Source: Hyphomicrobiales bacterium (GTDB lineage: Bacteria; Pseudomonadota; Alphaproteobacteria; Rhizobiales; Rhizobiaceae). From it: 62,876 nt of DNA. Both the position numbers and the translations under genes were made by a program. This document shows positions 14,809 to 24,841 of the stretch, in pieces. The DNA lies in the NCBI GenBank assembly GCA_017305835.1, contig JAFKJY010000057.1, positions 1 to 62,876 of the forward strand. Direction: 5' to 3'. Numbering within the stretch: position 1 is the stretch's first letter; every line of letters starts with the position of its first letter. The notes beneath the pieces are model-generated. The model had not been told where the DNA came from. It was given only the letters and a program-made list of their open reading frames with translations, and did not search any database.

Positions 14809-17130
14809 TCAGACGGCCGAGAGCCGGCCCGCGCCCTTGGCGCCGCTCTTGAGCTCGGCCGCGAAGGGCCAGGCATGCACCGAGATCGTCTCGATGCCGG
14901 ACGCCGTCAGCGCGGCGCCGAACAGGAAGCCCTGGACGAGGTCGGGCTGCACGGTCTGCGACAGGATCTTGAGCTGGTCGAAGGTCTCGACGCCCTCGAC
15001 GGTGACCTGCAGGCCGAGGCCGCGCGACAGGTTGACGACGCCCCTCAGCAGCTCCAGCGAGCGGGCGCTCTGGGTCACGTCCATCAGGAAGCTGCGGTCG
15101 ATCTTGATCTTGTCGAGCGGCAGCGTGTGCAGGTAGCTCAGGCTCGAATAGCCGGTGCCGAAATCGTCGAGCGCGATCGCCACGCCGATCGCCTTCAGCT
15201 CCTCCAGCAGCGAGCGGGTCGATGCCTTGTCGTCGAGCAGCGCGGTCTCGGTGACCTCGATCTCCAGCCGGCGCGGCGCCAGCCCCGTCGCCTTCAGCGT
15301 GTCGCGCACCTTGTCGACCACGGCGCGGTCGAGGAAGTCCTTGGCCGACAGGTTGACCGAGACGCTGATGTGGTCGGGCCACTTCGAGCACTCGGTGCAG
15401 GCCTGCTCGAGCACGAACGAGCTGATCTCGGCGATGACGCCGATCTCCTCGGCGAGCGGGATGAAGATTCCGGGCGAGATCGGCCCCAGCTCGGGATGGT
15501 CCCAGCGGCACAGCGCCTCGCAGCTCTCGATGCGCATCGTCTTCATCGACACGATCGGCTGATAGACGACGCGCAGCGCGCGCGCCTCGACGGCGCTGCG
15601 CAGGTCGACCTTGAGCATCTGGCGGTTGCGGAACTCCGCATCCATCGTCGCCTCGAACAGCCGCCAGCGGTTCTTGCCCTGCTCCTTGGCCTTGTAGAGC
15701 GCCAGGTCCGCCTTGACGATCATGCTGTCGACGTCGGTGCCCTTGACGCGCGACAGCACGGCGCCGGCGCTCATCTGCAGGCGCAGCGCGTGGCCGGCGA
15801 CGTCGACGGTGCCCTGCAGCTCCTCGAACACCTGGTCGAGGAAGTCCGACAGCTCGGCCTCGCCGGCGACCTGGTTGAAGAACAGCATGAACTCGTCGCC
15901 GCCGAAGCGGCTGACCTTGACGTCCTCGGAGGCGAAGCGGCCGAGCCGCTCGGCCAGCGCGCACAGCAGGCCGTCGCCGATCGGATGGCCGAGCGTGTCG
16001 TTGACGCTCTTGAAGTCGTCGAGGTCGAACACGACGATCGCGCACTGGCGGTTGGGGTCGCCGCCGCTCATCAGCTCGCCGAGCACCTCGTGGAACCAGG
16101 CGCGGTTGGGCAGGCCGGTCAGCGTGTCGTAGCGCGCCATGTGGCGGATGCGCTCCTCGGCCTCGACGCGCGCCGTGATCTCCTCGAAGGTGATGACGCC
16201 GAGCTCGTCGTCGCCGGCACGCGCCGACAGCTCGAAATGGCGTCCGTCGGCGGCGCGGATCTGCAGCCGCCGGTCGCGCCCGTCGAGCAGCGCGCGGGTG
16301 AGCTGCGTCTCGATGTAGCGGCAGTCCTTCGGCATCAGCAGGCCGCCGGCGACGCCGCGCATCAACAGCGCGTTGAGCGAGCGGCCGAGCAGGCGGGACG
16401 GCTCGTTCACCTTGAGCGCATGCGCGGCCTCGCGGTTGGCCACGATCACGCGGCCGTCCGGATTGAGCATGACGAGGCCGTGCGGCATCGTGTTCAGCGC
16501 GCGGTCGAAGCGCTGCGCCAGCTTGCGCGCCTCCTTGTGGCCGACCACGGCCGAGAACAGCACCTGGCGCACGTGCTGCGCCGTGCCGGTGAGGATCAGG
16601 TAGAACGGGATGATCAGCAGGCCGAGGATGACGTAGGACAGGTGCCCGTGCATCACGAAGCCGGCGCCGATCGGCAGCACGGACGCGGCCGAGAAGATCT
16701 GCACCATGCGCGCCGAGCCGTAGTTGCGGCCGACCACGGTCGGCATCGAGCCGACCGTCACCGACAGCGCCGCCACCGCGGCGAAATAGCCCGAATCGAA
16801 GTAGATGCCGACGAAGCAGAAGGTGCCCAGCACCAGGATCTGCAGCGTGCCCCACAGGATGTAGTAGCGCTCCCAGTGCTCGGCCTGGGCGCGCGTCGTG
16901 ATCGTCTCGTGCAGCATCACGCGCCGCATGCCCGCCCAGCGCCAGATGCCGGCGGCCAGCAGCAGGAAGCTCAGCACGAGATAGCTCGGCTTGCCGCTGT
17001 CGAGATAGGCGAGGAAAGCTGCCAGCCAGTGGATCACCGCACCGGCCAGCACGGTGTTCACCCGGCCGAACAGGGAGCGCACAAACTCGACATAGACGTC
17101 GTCGGGAATTGTGTTCTTGCGGTTTTTCAC
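14809..17130 (-). CDS. membrane PAS-GGDEF-EAL protein (diguanylate cyclase/phosphodiesterase)
   Basis: 773 residues. About six membrane helices in residues 25-185, a PAS-like region at roughly 205-320 (ALNTMPHGLVMLNPDGRVIVAN), GGDEF at 410-414 intact, and an EAL domain with E538-A-L, VTETAL near 626, DDFGTGYSS at 655-663 and VEGVET near 711. Both cyclic-di-GMP synthesis and hydrolysis residues are therefore present. The inhibitory RxxD site that normally precedes GGDEF by five residues is absent (SEDV there). Which activity dominates cannot be read from sequence. The N-terminal sensor has no assigned ligand. Confidence 0.92.
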   Translation of the reverse strand: MKNRKNTIPDDVYVEFVRSLFGRVNTVLAGAVIHWLAAFLAYLDSGKPSYLVLSFLLLAAGIWRWAGMRRVMLHETITTRAQAEHWERYYILWGTLQILVLGTFCFVGIYFDSGYFAAVAALSVTVGSMPTVVGRNYGSARMVQIFSAASVLPIGAGFVMHGHLSYVILGLLIIPFYLILTGTAQHVRQVLFSAVVGHKEARKLAQRFDRALNTMPHGLVMLNPDGRVIVANREAAHALKVNEPSRLLGRSLNALLMRGVAGGLLMPKDCRYIETQLTRALLDGRDRRLQIRAADGRHFELSARAGDDELGVITFEEITARVEAEERIRHMARYDTLTGLPNRAWFHEVLGELMSGGDPNRQCAIVVFDLDDFKSVNDTLGHPIGDGLLCALAERLGRFASEDVKVSRFGGDEFMLFFNQVAGEAELSDFLDQVFEELQGTVDVAGHALRLQMSAGAVLSRVKGTDVDSMIVKADLALYKAKEQGKNRWRLFEATMDAEFRNRQMLKVDLRSAVEARALRVVYQPIVSMKTMRIESCEALCRWDHPELGPISPGIFIPLAEEIGVIAEISSFVLEQACTECSKWPDHISVSVNLSAKDFLDRAVVDKVRDTLKATGLAPRRLEIEVTETALLDDKASTRSLLEELKAIGVAIALDDFGTGYSSLSYLHTLPLDKIKIDRSFLMDVTQSARSLELLRGVVNLSRGLGLQVTVEGVETFDQLKILSQTVQPDLVQGFLFGAALTASGIETISVHAWPFAAELKSGAKGAGRLSAV

Positions 17131-17226
17131 GCTGCTGGCCCAGTTTCGACCAGCGACACTGCCACACGCCGATTAAGAAAAAGCTTAAAGACCGGCCGCG
17201 AAGCCGCCGATTGCGCGGTTTTGCGC

Positions 17227-20200
17227 CTATTCGGCGGCTTGAAGGCGCGGCGTCCCGGCCGGCGCGTCGAGGCGCTCCAGCAGGCGGCGCCGCTCCTCGG
17301 CCGCCTTGCGGGCGTTGTCCTCCTTGACGTGGCCGAAGCCGCGCACGAGCTGCGGCACCGAGGCGAGCGCCGCCGCCGCCTCGATCCTGTCGGCCGACAG
17401 CCTGCCGGCGATCAGCGCGAGATCGGCCTCGTATTCGGCGAGCAGCCGCCGCTCCATCCGCCGCTCCGCCGTGCGGCCGAAGACGTCGAGCGGCGTGCCG
17501 CGCAGCCCCTTCAGCGCCGCGAGCATGCGGAAGCCGGTCATCATCCACGGCCCGAAGCTCGACTTGCGCGACTTGCCGTCGGAGCCCTTGCGGCCGAGGA
17601 TCGGCGGGGCGAGATGGAACTCCAGCCGATCGAACGACTGGAACTCGGAAGCGAGCTGGCGCTTGAACGAGCCGTCGGTGTAGAGCCGCGCGACCTCGTA
17701 CTCGTCCTTGATCGCCATCAGCTTGAACAGCGAGCGCGCCGCCGCCTCGCTGACCACGGTCGAGCCGGGGGAAGCCTTATCCTCGGCCGCGCACACCGCC
17801 GCGATGCGGTCGCGGTAGCGCTGCGCATAGGCCGCGTTCTGGTAGGCGGCGAGGAAGTCGGCGCGGCGCGCCACGATCTCGTCGAGGCCATCGGTCTTCG
17901 GCAGGCCCTCCGGCCCCGCCTTGCCGACCAGCGCCTGCACGGCGGCCGGGTCATGCGCGGCCCGGCGGCCCCAGCGGAACGCCGCAAGGTTCATCGCGAT
18001 CGCCTGGCCGTTGAGCTCGATCGCCTTCTCGATCGCCTCGACCGAGACCGGCAGGCCGCCATGCTGGCAGGCATAGCCGAGCATGAACATGTTGGCGCCG
18101 ACCGAATTGCCGAACAGCGCGGTGGCCGTGCGCGTGGCGTCGAAGAAGAAGGCGTGCTCCTCGCCAGCCGCCTTGCGGATGGCGCGCTTGATGCGCTCGG
18201 CCGGCAGTGAGAAGTCGGCGGAACGGGCGAAGTCGCCCGGCATCACCTCGGCCGTGTTGACGACGAAGATGGTCCGGCCCTCGCGCACCGCGCCCAGCAC
18301 CTTCTTGGAGCCGGACACGACGAGGTCGCAGCCGAGCACGAGGTCGGCCTTGCCGGCCGAGACGCGGATGGCGTGGATGTCGTCGGGCGAGCGGGCGATG
18401 CGCAGGTGCGAGAACACCGCGCCGCCCTTCTGGGCGAGCCCCGCCATGTCGATCAGGCCGGTGCCCTTGCCTTCCAGATGCGCGGCCATGCCGAGGATGT
18501 TGCCGATCGTCACCACCCCGGTGCCGCCGATGCCGTCGATGATCGACGACCAGCCCTGCGCGCCGAGCTCGAACGGCTTCGGCTCCGGCACGCCGGCCAG
18601 CGCGTCGTCGCTGCCGGCGCGCGCCTCGGCCTTGCGCAGCTTGCCGCCATGCACGGTGACGAAGGACGGGCAGAAGCCGTTGACGCAGGAAAAGTCCTTG
18701 TTGCAGGACGACTGGTCGATGCGCCGCTTGCGGCCGAACTCGGTCTCGACCGGCTGCACCGAGACGCAGTTGGACTTCACCCCGCAGTCGCCGCAGCCCT
18801 CGCAGACCAGCTCGTTGATGATGACGCGCTTGTCCGGGTCGGGGAAGGTGCCGCGCTTGCGGCGGCGCCGCTTCTCGGCCGCGCAGGTCTGGTCGTAGAT
18901 CAGCGCCGAGACGCCCTTCACCTCGCGCAGCTCGCGCTGCACGGCGTCGAGGTCGTCGCGGTGGTGGAAGGTGGTGCGCTCGGGGAACACCGTCGCCGGG
19001 CCGTATTTCTTCGGCTCGTCGGAGACGACGGCGATGCGCTCGACGCCCTCGGCGCGCACCTGCCGGGCGATCATGTCGACCGTCAGGTCGCCCTCGTGCG
19101 GCTGGCCGCCGGTCATGGCGACGGCGTCGTTGTAGAGGATCTTGTAGGTGATGTTGGCGTCGGTGCCGAGCGCGAAGCGGATCGCCAGCGCGCCGGAATG
19201 GTTGTAGGTGCCGTCGCCGAGGTTCTGGAAGATGTGTTCGCGCTTCGAGAACGGCGACTGGCCGATCCACTGGGCGCCCTCGCCGCCCATCTGGGTGAAG
19301 CCGACGGTCGAGCGGCCCATCCACAGCGACATGAAGTGGCAGCCGATGCCGGCGCCGGCGATCGAGCCTTCCGGCACCTTGGTCGAGGAATTGTGCGGGC
19401 AGCCCGAGCAAAAATAGGGCGTGCGCGAGCCGACGTCGACGGTGTCCGACAGCATCGCCTGGAACTGGCGAAGCTGCGACACGCGTGCCTGGATGTCCTC
19501 GGCGGGGCCGATGACGCGCAACACCCGCTCGCCGAGCGCGATCGCGATCTCGTTGGGGTCGAGCGCGGCCTTGGCCGGGAACAGCCAGTCGCCGCGCTCG
19601 TCGCGCTTGCCGACCACGACGGGCTGGTTGGCGGTGCCGTAGAGGTTCTCGCGCACCTGCGTCTCGAGCAGCGAGCGCTTCTCCTCCACCACCACGATCA
19701 TCTCGAGGCCCTGGGCGAAGTCGCGGATGTGCTCGTAGTCGAGCGGCCACGGCGCGGCCACCTTGAACAGACGCAGGCCGATGCGGTTGGCGCGGGCCTC
19801 GTCGATGCCGATGTCGTCGAGCGCCTGGCGCACGTCGAGATAGGACTTGCCGACGGTGATGACCCCGATCTTGGCCTTCGGCCCGCCGGAATAGACGATG
19901 CGGTTGAGGTCGTTGGCGCGGATGAAGGCGGCCGCGGCCGCGCGCTTGTATTCGTGCAGCCGCGCTTCCTGGCCGAGCTGGTCGAGCTCGTGGCGGATGT
20001 TGAGGCCGCCGGGCGGCATGTCGAACTCGGGCAGCACGATCTTCACGCGGTCGAGGGAGGCGTCGACCGAGCCCGTCGATTCGATGTTGTCCTTGACGCA
20101 TTTGATCGCCGTCCAGGTGCCGGCGAAGCGCGACAGCGCGTAGCCGTAGAGCCCGTAGTCGATCAGCTCCTGCACGCCCGCCGGATTGAGGATCGGGATC

Positions 20201-20700
20201 ATCGTGTCGACGAACAGGAACTCGGTGGCGTGCGCGACCGTGGAGGACTCGGCCATGTGGTCGTCGCCCATCAGGGCGAGCACGCCGCCGTTCCTCGACG
20301 AGCCGGCGAGGTTGGCGTGGCGGAACACGTCGCCCGAGCGGTCGACGCCCGGACCCTTGCCGTACCAGACGGCGAACACGCCGTCGTGCCTGCCTTCGCC
20401 GAGCAGCTCGGTCTGCTGCGAGCCCCAGACGGCGGTCGCCGCCAGTTCCTCGTTGAGGCCGGGCTGGAACACGATGTCGGACGCCGCGAGCTGCTTGCGC
20501 GCCTTCCAGAGCTGCTGGTCGAAGCCGCCGAGCGGCGAGCCGCGATAGCCCGACACGAAGCCCGCCGTGCGCAGCCCCGCCAGCCGGTCGCGCTCGCGCT
20601 GCATCAGCAGCATGCGGATGATCGCCTGCGCGCCCGAGACGTAGATGCGCTCCTTCGAGAGGTCGAACTTGTCGTCGAGCGCGACGTCGTGCAGGGTCAT
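17227..20700 (-). CDS. indolepyruvate ferredoxin oxidoreductase, single-chain type
   Basis: 1157 residues, a fusion of the parts that are separate IorA and IorB in archaea. In order: pyrimidine-binding/alpha part (YRGSPLGGFDQQLW, GKGPGVDRSGD, MGDDHMAESST), TPP-binding part with FCSGCPHNSSTKVPEGS and ILYNDAVAMTGGQPHEG, a ferredoxin-like cysteine cluster CEGCGDCGVKSNC near residue 640, then the gamma part (GIGGTGVVTIGNILGMAAH). It oxidatively decarboxylates aryl- or branched 2-oxoacids to acyl-CoA with ferredoxin or another acceptor, in aromatic amino acid catabolism. Monocistronic, downstream of the rpsP terminator. Substrate range is not determinable here. Confidence 0.93.
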   Translation of the reverse strand: MTLHDVALDDKFDLSKERIYVSGAQAIIRMLLMQRERDRLAGLRTAGFVSGYRGSPLGGFDQQLWKARKQLAASDIVFQPGLNEELAATAVWGSQQTELLGEGRHDGVFAVWYGKGPGVDRSGDVFRHANLAGSSRNGGVLALMGDDHMAESSTVAHATEFLFVDTMIPILNPAGVQELIDYGLYGYALSRFAGTWTAIKCVKDNIESTGSVDASLDRVKIVLPEFDMPPGGLNIRHELDQLGQEARLHEYKRAAAAAFIRANDLNRIVYSGGPKAKIGVITVGKSYLDVRQALDDIGIDEARANRIGLRLFKVAAPWPLDYEHIRDFAQGLEMIVVVEEKRSLLETQVRENLYGTANQPVVVGKRDERGDWLFPAKAALDPNEIAIALGERVLRVIGPAEDIQARVSQLRQFQAMLSDTVDVGSRTPYFCSGCPHNSSTKVPEGSIAGAGIGCHFMSLWMGRSTVGFTQMGGEGAQWIGQSPFSKREHIFQNLGDGTYNHSGALAIRFALGTDANITYKILYNDAVAMTGGQPHEGDLTVDMIARQVRAEGVERIAVVSDEPKKYGPATVFPERTTFHHRDDLDAVQRELREVKGVSALIYDQTCAAEKRRRRKRGTFPDPDKRVIINELVCEGCGDCGVKSNCVSVQPVETEFGRKRRIDQSSCNKDFSCVNGFCPSFVTVHGGKLRKAEARAGSDDALAGVPEPKPFELGAQGWSSIIDGIGGTGVVTIGNILGMAAHLEGKGTGLIDMAGLAQKGGAVFSHLRIARSPDDIHAIRVSAGKADLVLGCDLVVSGSKKVLGAVREGRTIFVVNTAEVMPGDFARSADFSLPAERIKRAIRKAAGEEHAFFFDATRTATALFGNSVGANMFMLGYACQHGGLPVSVEAIEKAIELNGQAIAMNLAAFRWGRRAAHDPAAVQALVGKAGPEGLPKTDGLDEIVARRADFLAAYQNAAYAQRYRDRIAAVCAAEDKASPGSTVVSEAAARSLFKLMAIKDEYEVARLYTDGSFKRQLASEFQSFDRLEFHLAPPILGRKGSDGKSRKSSFGPWMMTGFRMLAALKGLRGTPLDVFGRTAERRMERRLLAEYEADLALIAGRLSADRIEAAAALASVPQLVRGFGHVKEDNARKAAEERRRLLERLDAPAGTPRLQAAE

Positions 20701-20985
20701 CTGGCTGTTCCTCGACGCGACGGAAACGATCCCGGGGCCGGATTCGCTGGCACGCTAGTGTTCCCCCCGGGGAACCGGCGCGTCAAACACTTTCGGGAGG
20801 CGGCCCGAAATAGCAACAAAAAGGGTCAGCGGGGCTGACGTTATGACGCGGGATTGCCACCGGCGGGCCTGCGGCGACCTAATGTTGCGCGACGAAGCCC
20901 CGTCTCGCAGTTTCGCAAGCGCGGGACACCCAAAAGAAAAAGGCGGGCCGGAGCCCGCCTCTCGCTTGCGGCATGAAGCCGGAGA
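20701..20985. other. gap between rpsP and the oxidoreductase gene
   Basis: 285 bases without a gene. It holds the rpsP terminator (20932-20960) and presumably the promoter of the oxidoreductase gene, which I could not place with confidence. No rimM or trmD fragment is recognisable. Confidence 0.6.
20932..20960 (-). terminator. rho-independent terminator after rpsP
   Basis: On the minus strand GGCGGGC-TCCG-GCCCGCC is followed by TTTTTCTTTTGGG. It is about 25 bases past the rpsP stop and closes the ffh-rpsP operon. Confidence 0.9.
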
Positions 20986-21375
20986 TCAGGACGCGGCTTC
21001 CTCGGCCGGAGCGGCGGCTTCGGCAGCCTTGGCGGCGGCGGCTTCCTCGGCGGCCTTGGCCGCGGCGACGCGCTCCTGCGCCTTCTTGCCGGGCTTGGCC
21101 TTCTCCGGATTGCTGCGCGCCTCGCGCTTGGTGATGCCGGCCTCGTCGAGGAAGCGGGCGACGCGGTCGGTCGGCAGCGCGCCGTTGGCGAGCCAGTGCC
21201 TGATGCGCTCCTCGTTCAGCGCCACGCGCTTCTCGTCCTTGCCCAGCATCGGGTTCCACGAGCCGAGCTGCTCGATGAAGCGGCCGTCGCGCGGGCTGCG
21301 CACGTCGGCGACGACGACGTGGTAGTAGGGGCGCTTCTTGGAGCCCGCGCGGGCCAGACGGATTTTCAGTGCCAT
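20986..21375 (-). CDS. rpsP: 30S ribosomal protein S16
   Basis: 129 residues beginning [24 protein letters not shown], the standard S16 start, then [14 protein letters not shown] and [21 protein letters not shown]. The last 40 or so residues are an Ala/Glu/Lys-rich tail ([26 protein letters not shown]), common in alphaproteobacterial S16. Part of the 30S subunit body. Last gene of the operon, 45 bases after chorismate mutase, and directly followed by a strong terminator. The usual followers rimM and trmD are not here. Confidence 0.98.
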   Translation of the reverse strand: MALKIRLARAGSKKRPYYHVVVADVRSPRDGRFIEQLGSWNPMLGKDEKRVALNEERIRHWLANGALPTDRVARFLDEAGITKREARSNPEKAKPGKKAQERVAAAKAAEEAAAAKAAEAAAPAEEAAS

Positions 21376-21420
21376 TTTCTTTCTCCTAAAGGCGTTCTGT
21401 CTGTGGGTTGACGGATTTCG

Positions 21421-21729
21421 TCACGGACGCGCGGACCCTGCCGCGATCGCCTCGTGATGGCGGATGACCTCCTTCACGATGAAGTTCAGGAACTTCTCCG
21501 CGAAGTCGGGATCGAGATGGGCGTCCCTGGCGAGCTGCCGCAGCCTTGCGATCTGCTGGGCCTCGCGCGCCGGGTCCGCCGGCGGCAGGCCGTGCTCGGC
21601 CTTGAGCTTGCCGACCGCCTGCGTGCAGCGGAAGCGCTCGGCCAGCATGTGGATGAGCGCAGCGTCGATGTTGTCGATCGAGGCGCGGTAGTCGGCGAGC
21701 ACCGCCCGCGCCTTCTCGGTGTCGTTCAT
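21421..21729 (-). CDS. chorismate mutase (AroQ type)
   Basis: 102 residues, all helical, with the AroQ pattern YRASIDNIDAALIHMLAERFRCTQAVGKLKAEHGLPPADPAREAQQ and a late VKEVIRHHEAI. Converts chorismate to prephenate for phenylalanine and tyrosine synthesis. The start at 21729 overlaps the acetyltransferase stop (ATGA), so the two are translationally coupled. The pairing of a small chorismate mutase with ffh and rpsP is a known rhizobial arrangement. Confidence 0.92.
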   Translation of the reverse strand: MNDTEKARAVLADYRASIDNIDAALIHMLAERFRCTQAVGKLKAEHGLPPADPAREAQQIARLRQLARDAHLDPDFAEKFLNFIVKEVIRHHEAIAAGSARP

Positions 21730-22241
21730 TGCATTCCCCCGATTTCCGGATGGCGCCACACAACAAGCCGCTCGCCGCGCAGCCCCACCTCGCTCTCAGG
21801 CCGGGCGCCGAGCTTCTCGGCGACGCGGATCGAGGCGCGGTTGTCGGCGTCGATGTAGCTGACGATGCGGGCCGGGCCGCCGCGCCGCACGATCTCGGCG
21901 CGCGCCGCGCGGCTCGCCTCGCTGGCATAGCCGCGCTTCTGATACGCCGGAAAGGTCGTCCAGCCGATCTCCGGCTCCGGCCAGTCCGGCGGGTTGATGT
22001 AGCCGACGAAGCCGGCGAGGCCGCCGCCCTCGCGCTCCTCGACCGCCCACTGGCCGAGGCCGTAGAGCACCCACTCGCCGGCGAAGGCCGACAGGATGGC
22101 ATGCGCGCGCTCGGGCGACTTGACCCCGCCGACGAAACGCGTGGCGACCGGATCGGCGAAGAACGCCGCCATCGCCGGGAAGTCCGCCGGCGCGAAGCCG
22201 CGCAGCACCAGCCTCTCGGTCTCGAGCCGCGGTGCGATCAT
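21726..22241 (-). CDS. GNAT-family N-acetyltransferase (RimJ/RimL-like)
   Basis: 171 residues with an Acetyltransf_3 pattern: start PRLETERLVLRGFAPADFPAMAAFF, the cofactor-contacting IGWTTFPAYQKRGYASEASRA (Q/R-x-x-G-x-A type), and YIDADNRASIRVAEKLGARPE. Transfers acetyl from acetyl-CoA to an unknown amine, possibly a protein N-terminus or small molecule. Overlaps ffh upstream and chorismate mutase downstream by 4 bases each, so it is made as part of the ffh operon. Confidence 0.9.
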   Translation of the reverse strand: MIAPRLETERLVLRGFAPADFPAMAAFFADPVATRFVGGVKSPERAHAILSAFAGEWVLYGLGQWAVEEREGGGLAGFVGYINPPDWPEPEIGWTTFPAYQKRGYASEASRAARAEIVRRGGPARIVSYIDADNRASIRVAEKLGARPESEVGLRGERLVVWRHPEIGGMQ

Positions 22242-23812
22242 CTCTTCGGCCCCTTCGGCAGGCCGGGGAGCCCGGGCAGGCCGCCGAGACCGCCGCCGGG
22301 AAGGCCCGGGAGACCGCCCGGCAGGCCCTTCGGCAGGCCGCCGCCAAAGCCCGCGGCCTCCGCCTGCTTCTTCAGCGCCTCGAGCTGCTTGGGGTCCATC
22401 TTCGACAGGTCGGGCATGCCGCCCATGCCGCCCATGCCGCCGGCAAGCCCGCCCAGCCCCATCTTCGAGGCGAGCCCGCCCATGGCCGCGCGCATCATGC
22501 CGCCGCCTTTGCCCTTGCCGCCCATCGCCTTCATCATGTCGGCCATCTGGCGGTGCATCTTGAGCAGCTTGTTGATCGCCGCGGCGTCCGTGCCGGAGCC
22601 CCTGGCGATGCGCTGCTTGCGGCTGTGCTTCAACAGGTCGGGATTGGCCCGCTCGGCCCGCGTCATCGAGGAGATGATGGCGAGCTGCTGCCTGAACATG
22701 CGGTCGTCGAAGCCGGCGGCCGCCATCTGGTCCTTCATCTTGCCCATGCCGGGCATCAGGCCCATGATGCCGCCCATCCCGCCCATCTTCTCCATCTGGC
22801 GAAGCTGCTCGGCGAGGTCGTTCAGGTCGAACTTGCCGGACTGCATCTTCTTCGCCATCGCCGCGGCCTTCTCCGCGTCGATGGTCTCGGCAGCCTTCTC
22901 GACGAGCGAGACGATGTCTCCCATGCCGAGGATGCGGTCGGCGATGCGCCGGGGATGGAACTCCTCCAGCGCGTCCATCTTCTCGCCGGTGCCGGTGAGC
23001 TTGATCGGCTTGCCGGTGACGGCGCGCATGGAGAGCGCGGCGCCGCCGCGCCCGTCGCCGTCCATGCGGGTGAGCACGAGGCCGGTGATGCCGACCCGCT
23101 CGTCGAAATTGCGGGCGAGGTTGACCGCGTCCTGGCCGGTCAGCGCGTCGGCGACGAGCAGGATCTCGTGCGGGTTCGACGCGCGCTTGATCTCGGCCAT
23201 CTCGGCCATCAGCGGCTCGTCGATGTGGGTGCGGCCGGCGGTGTCGAGGATGACGACGTCGTGGCCGCCGAGCTTCGCCGCCTGCACGGCGCGCCGGGCG
23301 ATCTCGACCGGCCCCTGGCCGGCGACGATCGGCAGCGTGGCGACGCCGGTCTGCTCGCCGAGCTGGCGCAACTGCTCCTGAGCGGCCGGCCGGCGCGTGT
23401 CCAGCGAGGCCATCAGGACCTTCTTGTTCTGACGCTCCGTCAGCCGCTTGGCGATCTTGGCCGTCGTCGTCGTCTTGCCCGAGCCCTGCAGGCCGACCAT
23501 CATGACGACGACGGGGGCCGGCGCGTTAAGGTCGATCGCGACCCCTTCCGCGCCGAGCATCTCGACAAGCTCGTCATGGACGATCTTGACGACCATCTGG
23601 CCGGGCTTGATCGACTTCAGGACCTCGGCGCCGACCGCCTTCTCGCGCACCTTGTCGGTGAAGGAGCGCACCACGTCGAGCGCCACGTCGGCCTCGATCA
23701 GGGCGCGGCGCACCTCGCGCAGCGCCGCCGAGACATCCGCCTCCGACAGCGCGCCGCGGCCGGTCAGGCCGTTCAGAATGGAGCCAAGGCGCTCCTGGAG
23801 CGATTCAAACAT
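22238..23812 (-). CDS. ffh: signal recognition particle protein Ffh
   Basis: 524 residues. N and G domains: GLQGSGKTTTTAKIA (P-loop), DTRRPAAQEQLRQLG, DTAGRTHID and TGTGEKMDALEEFHP; M domain with GMGDIVSLVEKA, and SMTRAERANPDLLKHSRKQRIARGSGT (SRP RNA-binding). GTPase that delivers membrane-protein ribosome complexes to FtsY. The start at 23812 has GAGGAAACCGG upstream. The C-terminus carries about 90 extra residues rich in Gly, Met, Leu and Pro with repeated GGMGGMGG and GLPG units (KGLPGGLPGLPGGGLGG), beyond the usual end. First gene of the ffh-acetyltransferase-chorismate mutase-rpsP operon. Confidence 0.97.
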   Translation of the reverse strand: MFESLQERLGSILNGLTGRGALSEADVSAALREVRRALIEADVALDVVRSFTDKVREKAVGAEVLKSIKPGQMVVKIVHDELVEMLGAEGVAIDLNAPAPVVVMMVGLQGSGKTTTTAKIAKRLTERQNKKVLMASLDTRRPAAQEQLRQLGEQTGVATLPIVAGQGPVEIARRAVQAAKLGGHDVVILDTAGRTHIDEPLMAEMAEIKRASNPHEILLVADALTGQDAVNLARNFDERVGITGLVLTRMDGDGRGGAALSMRAVTGKPIKLTGTGEKMDALEEFHPRRIADRILGMGDIVSLVEKAAETIDAEKAAAMAKKMQSGKFDLNDLAEQLRQMEKMGGMGGIMGLMPGMGKMKDQMAAAGFDDRMFRQQLAIISSMTRAERANPDLLKHSRKQRIARGSGTDAAAINKLLKMHRQMADMMKAMGGKGKGGGMMRAAMGGLASKMGLGGLAGGMGGMGGMPDLSKMDPKQLEALKKQAEAAGFGGGLPKGLPGGLPGLPGGGLGGLPGLPGLPKGPKR

Positions 23813-24758
<946 letters not shown>

Positions 24759-24841
24759 ATGCGGGGCGCCGGGAAAACCGCTTGACCCTCTAGCGGCTGG
24801 AGGTTGCACACGCTGCGCAGCATGACAACCGGACGGGCACA

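Noticed and set aside
14749..18210. A 1153-residue open frame on the plus strand
   Set aside because: It spans two well-supported minus-strand genes (GGDEF-EAL and the oxidoreductase) and reads as Arg/Ala/His/Asp-rich low-complexity, the usual antisense shadow in very GC-rich DNA.
18373..20838. An 821-residue plus-strand frame
   Set aside because: Antisense shadow of the indolepyruvate oxidoreductase gene; no domain, no ribosome site, biased composition.
22250..22340. The GLPG-like repeat DNA at the ffh end as a separate repeat element
   Set aside because: It is in frame and reads as part of the Ffh tail; the DNA repeat follows from the protein repeat.
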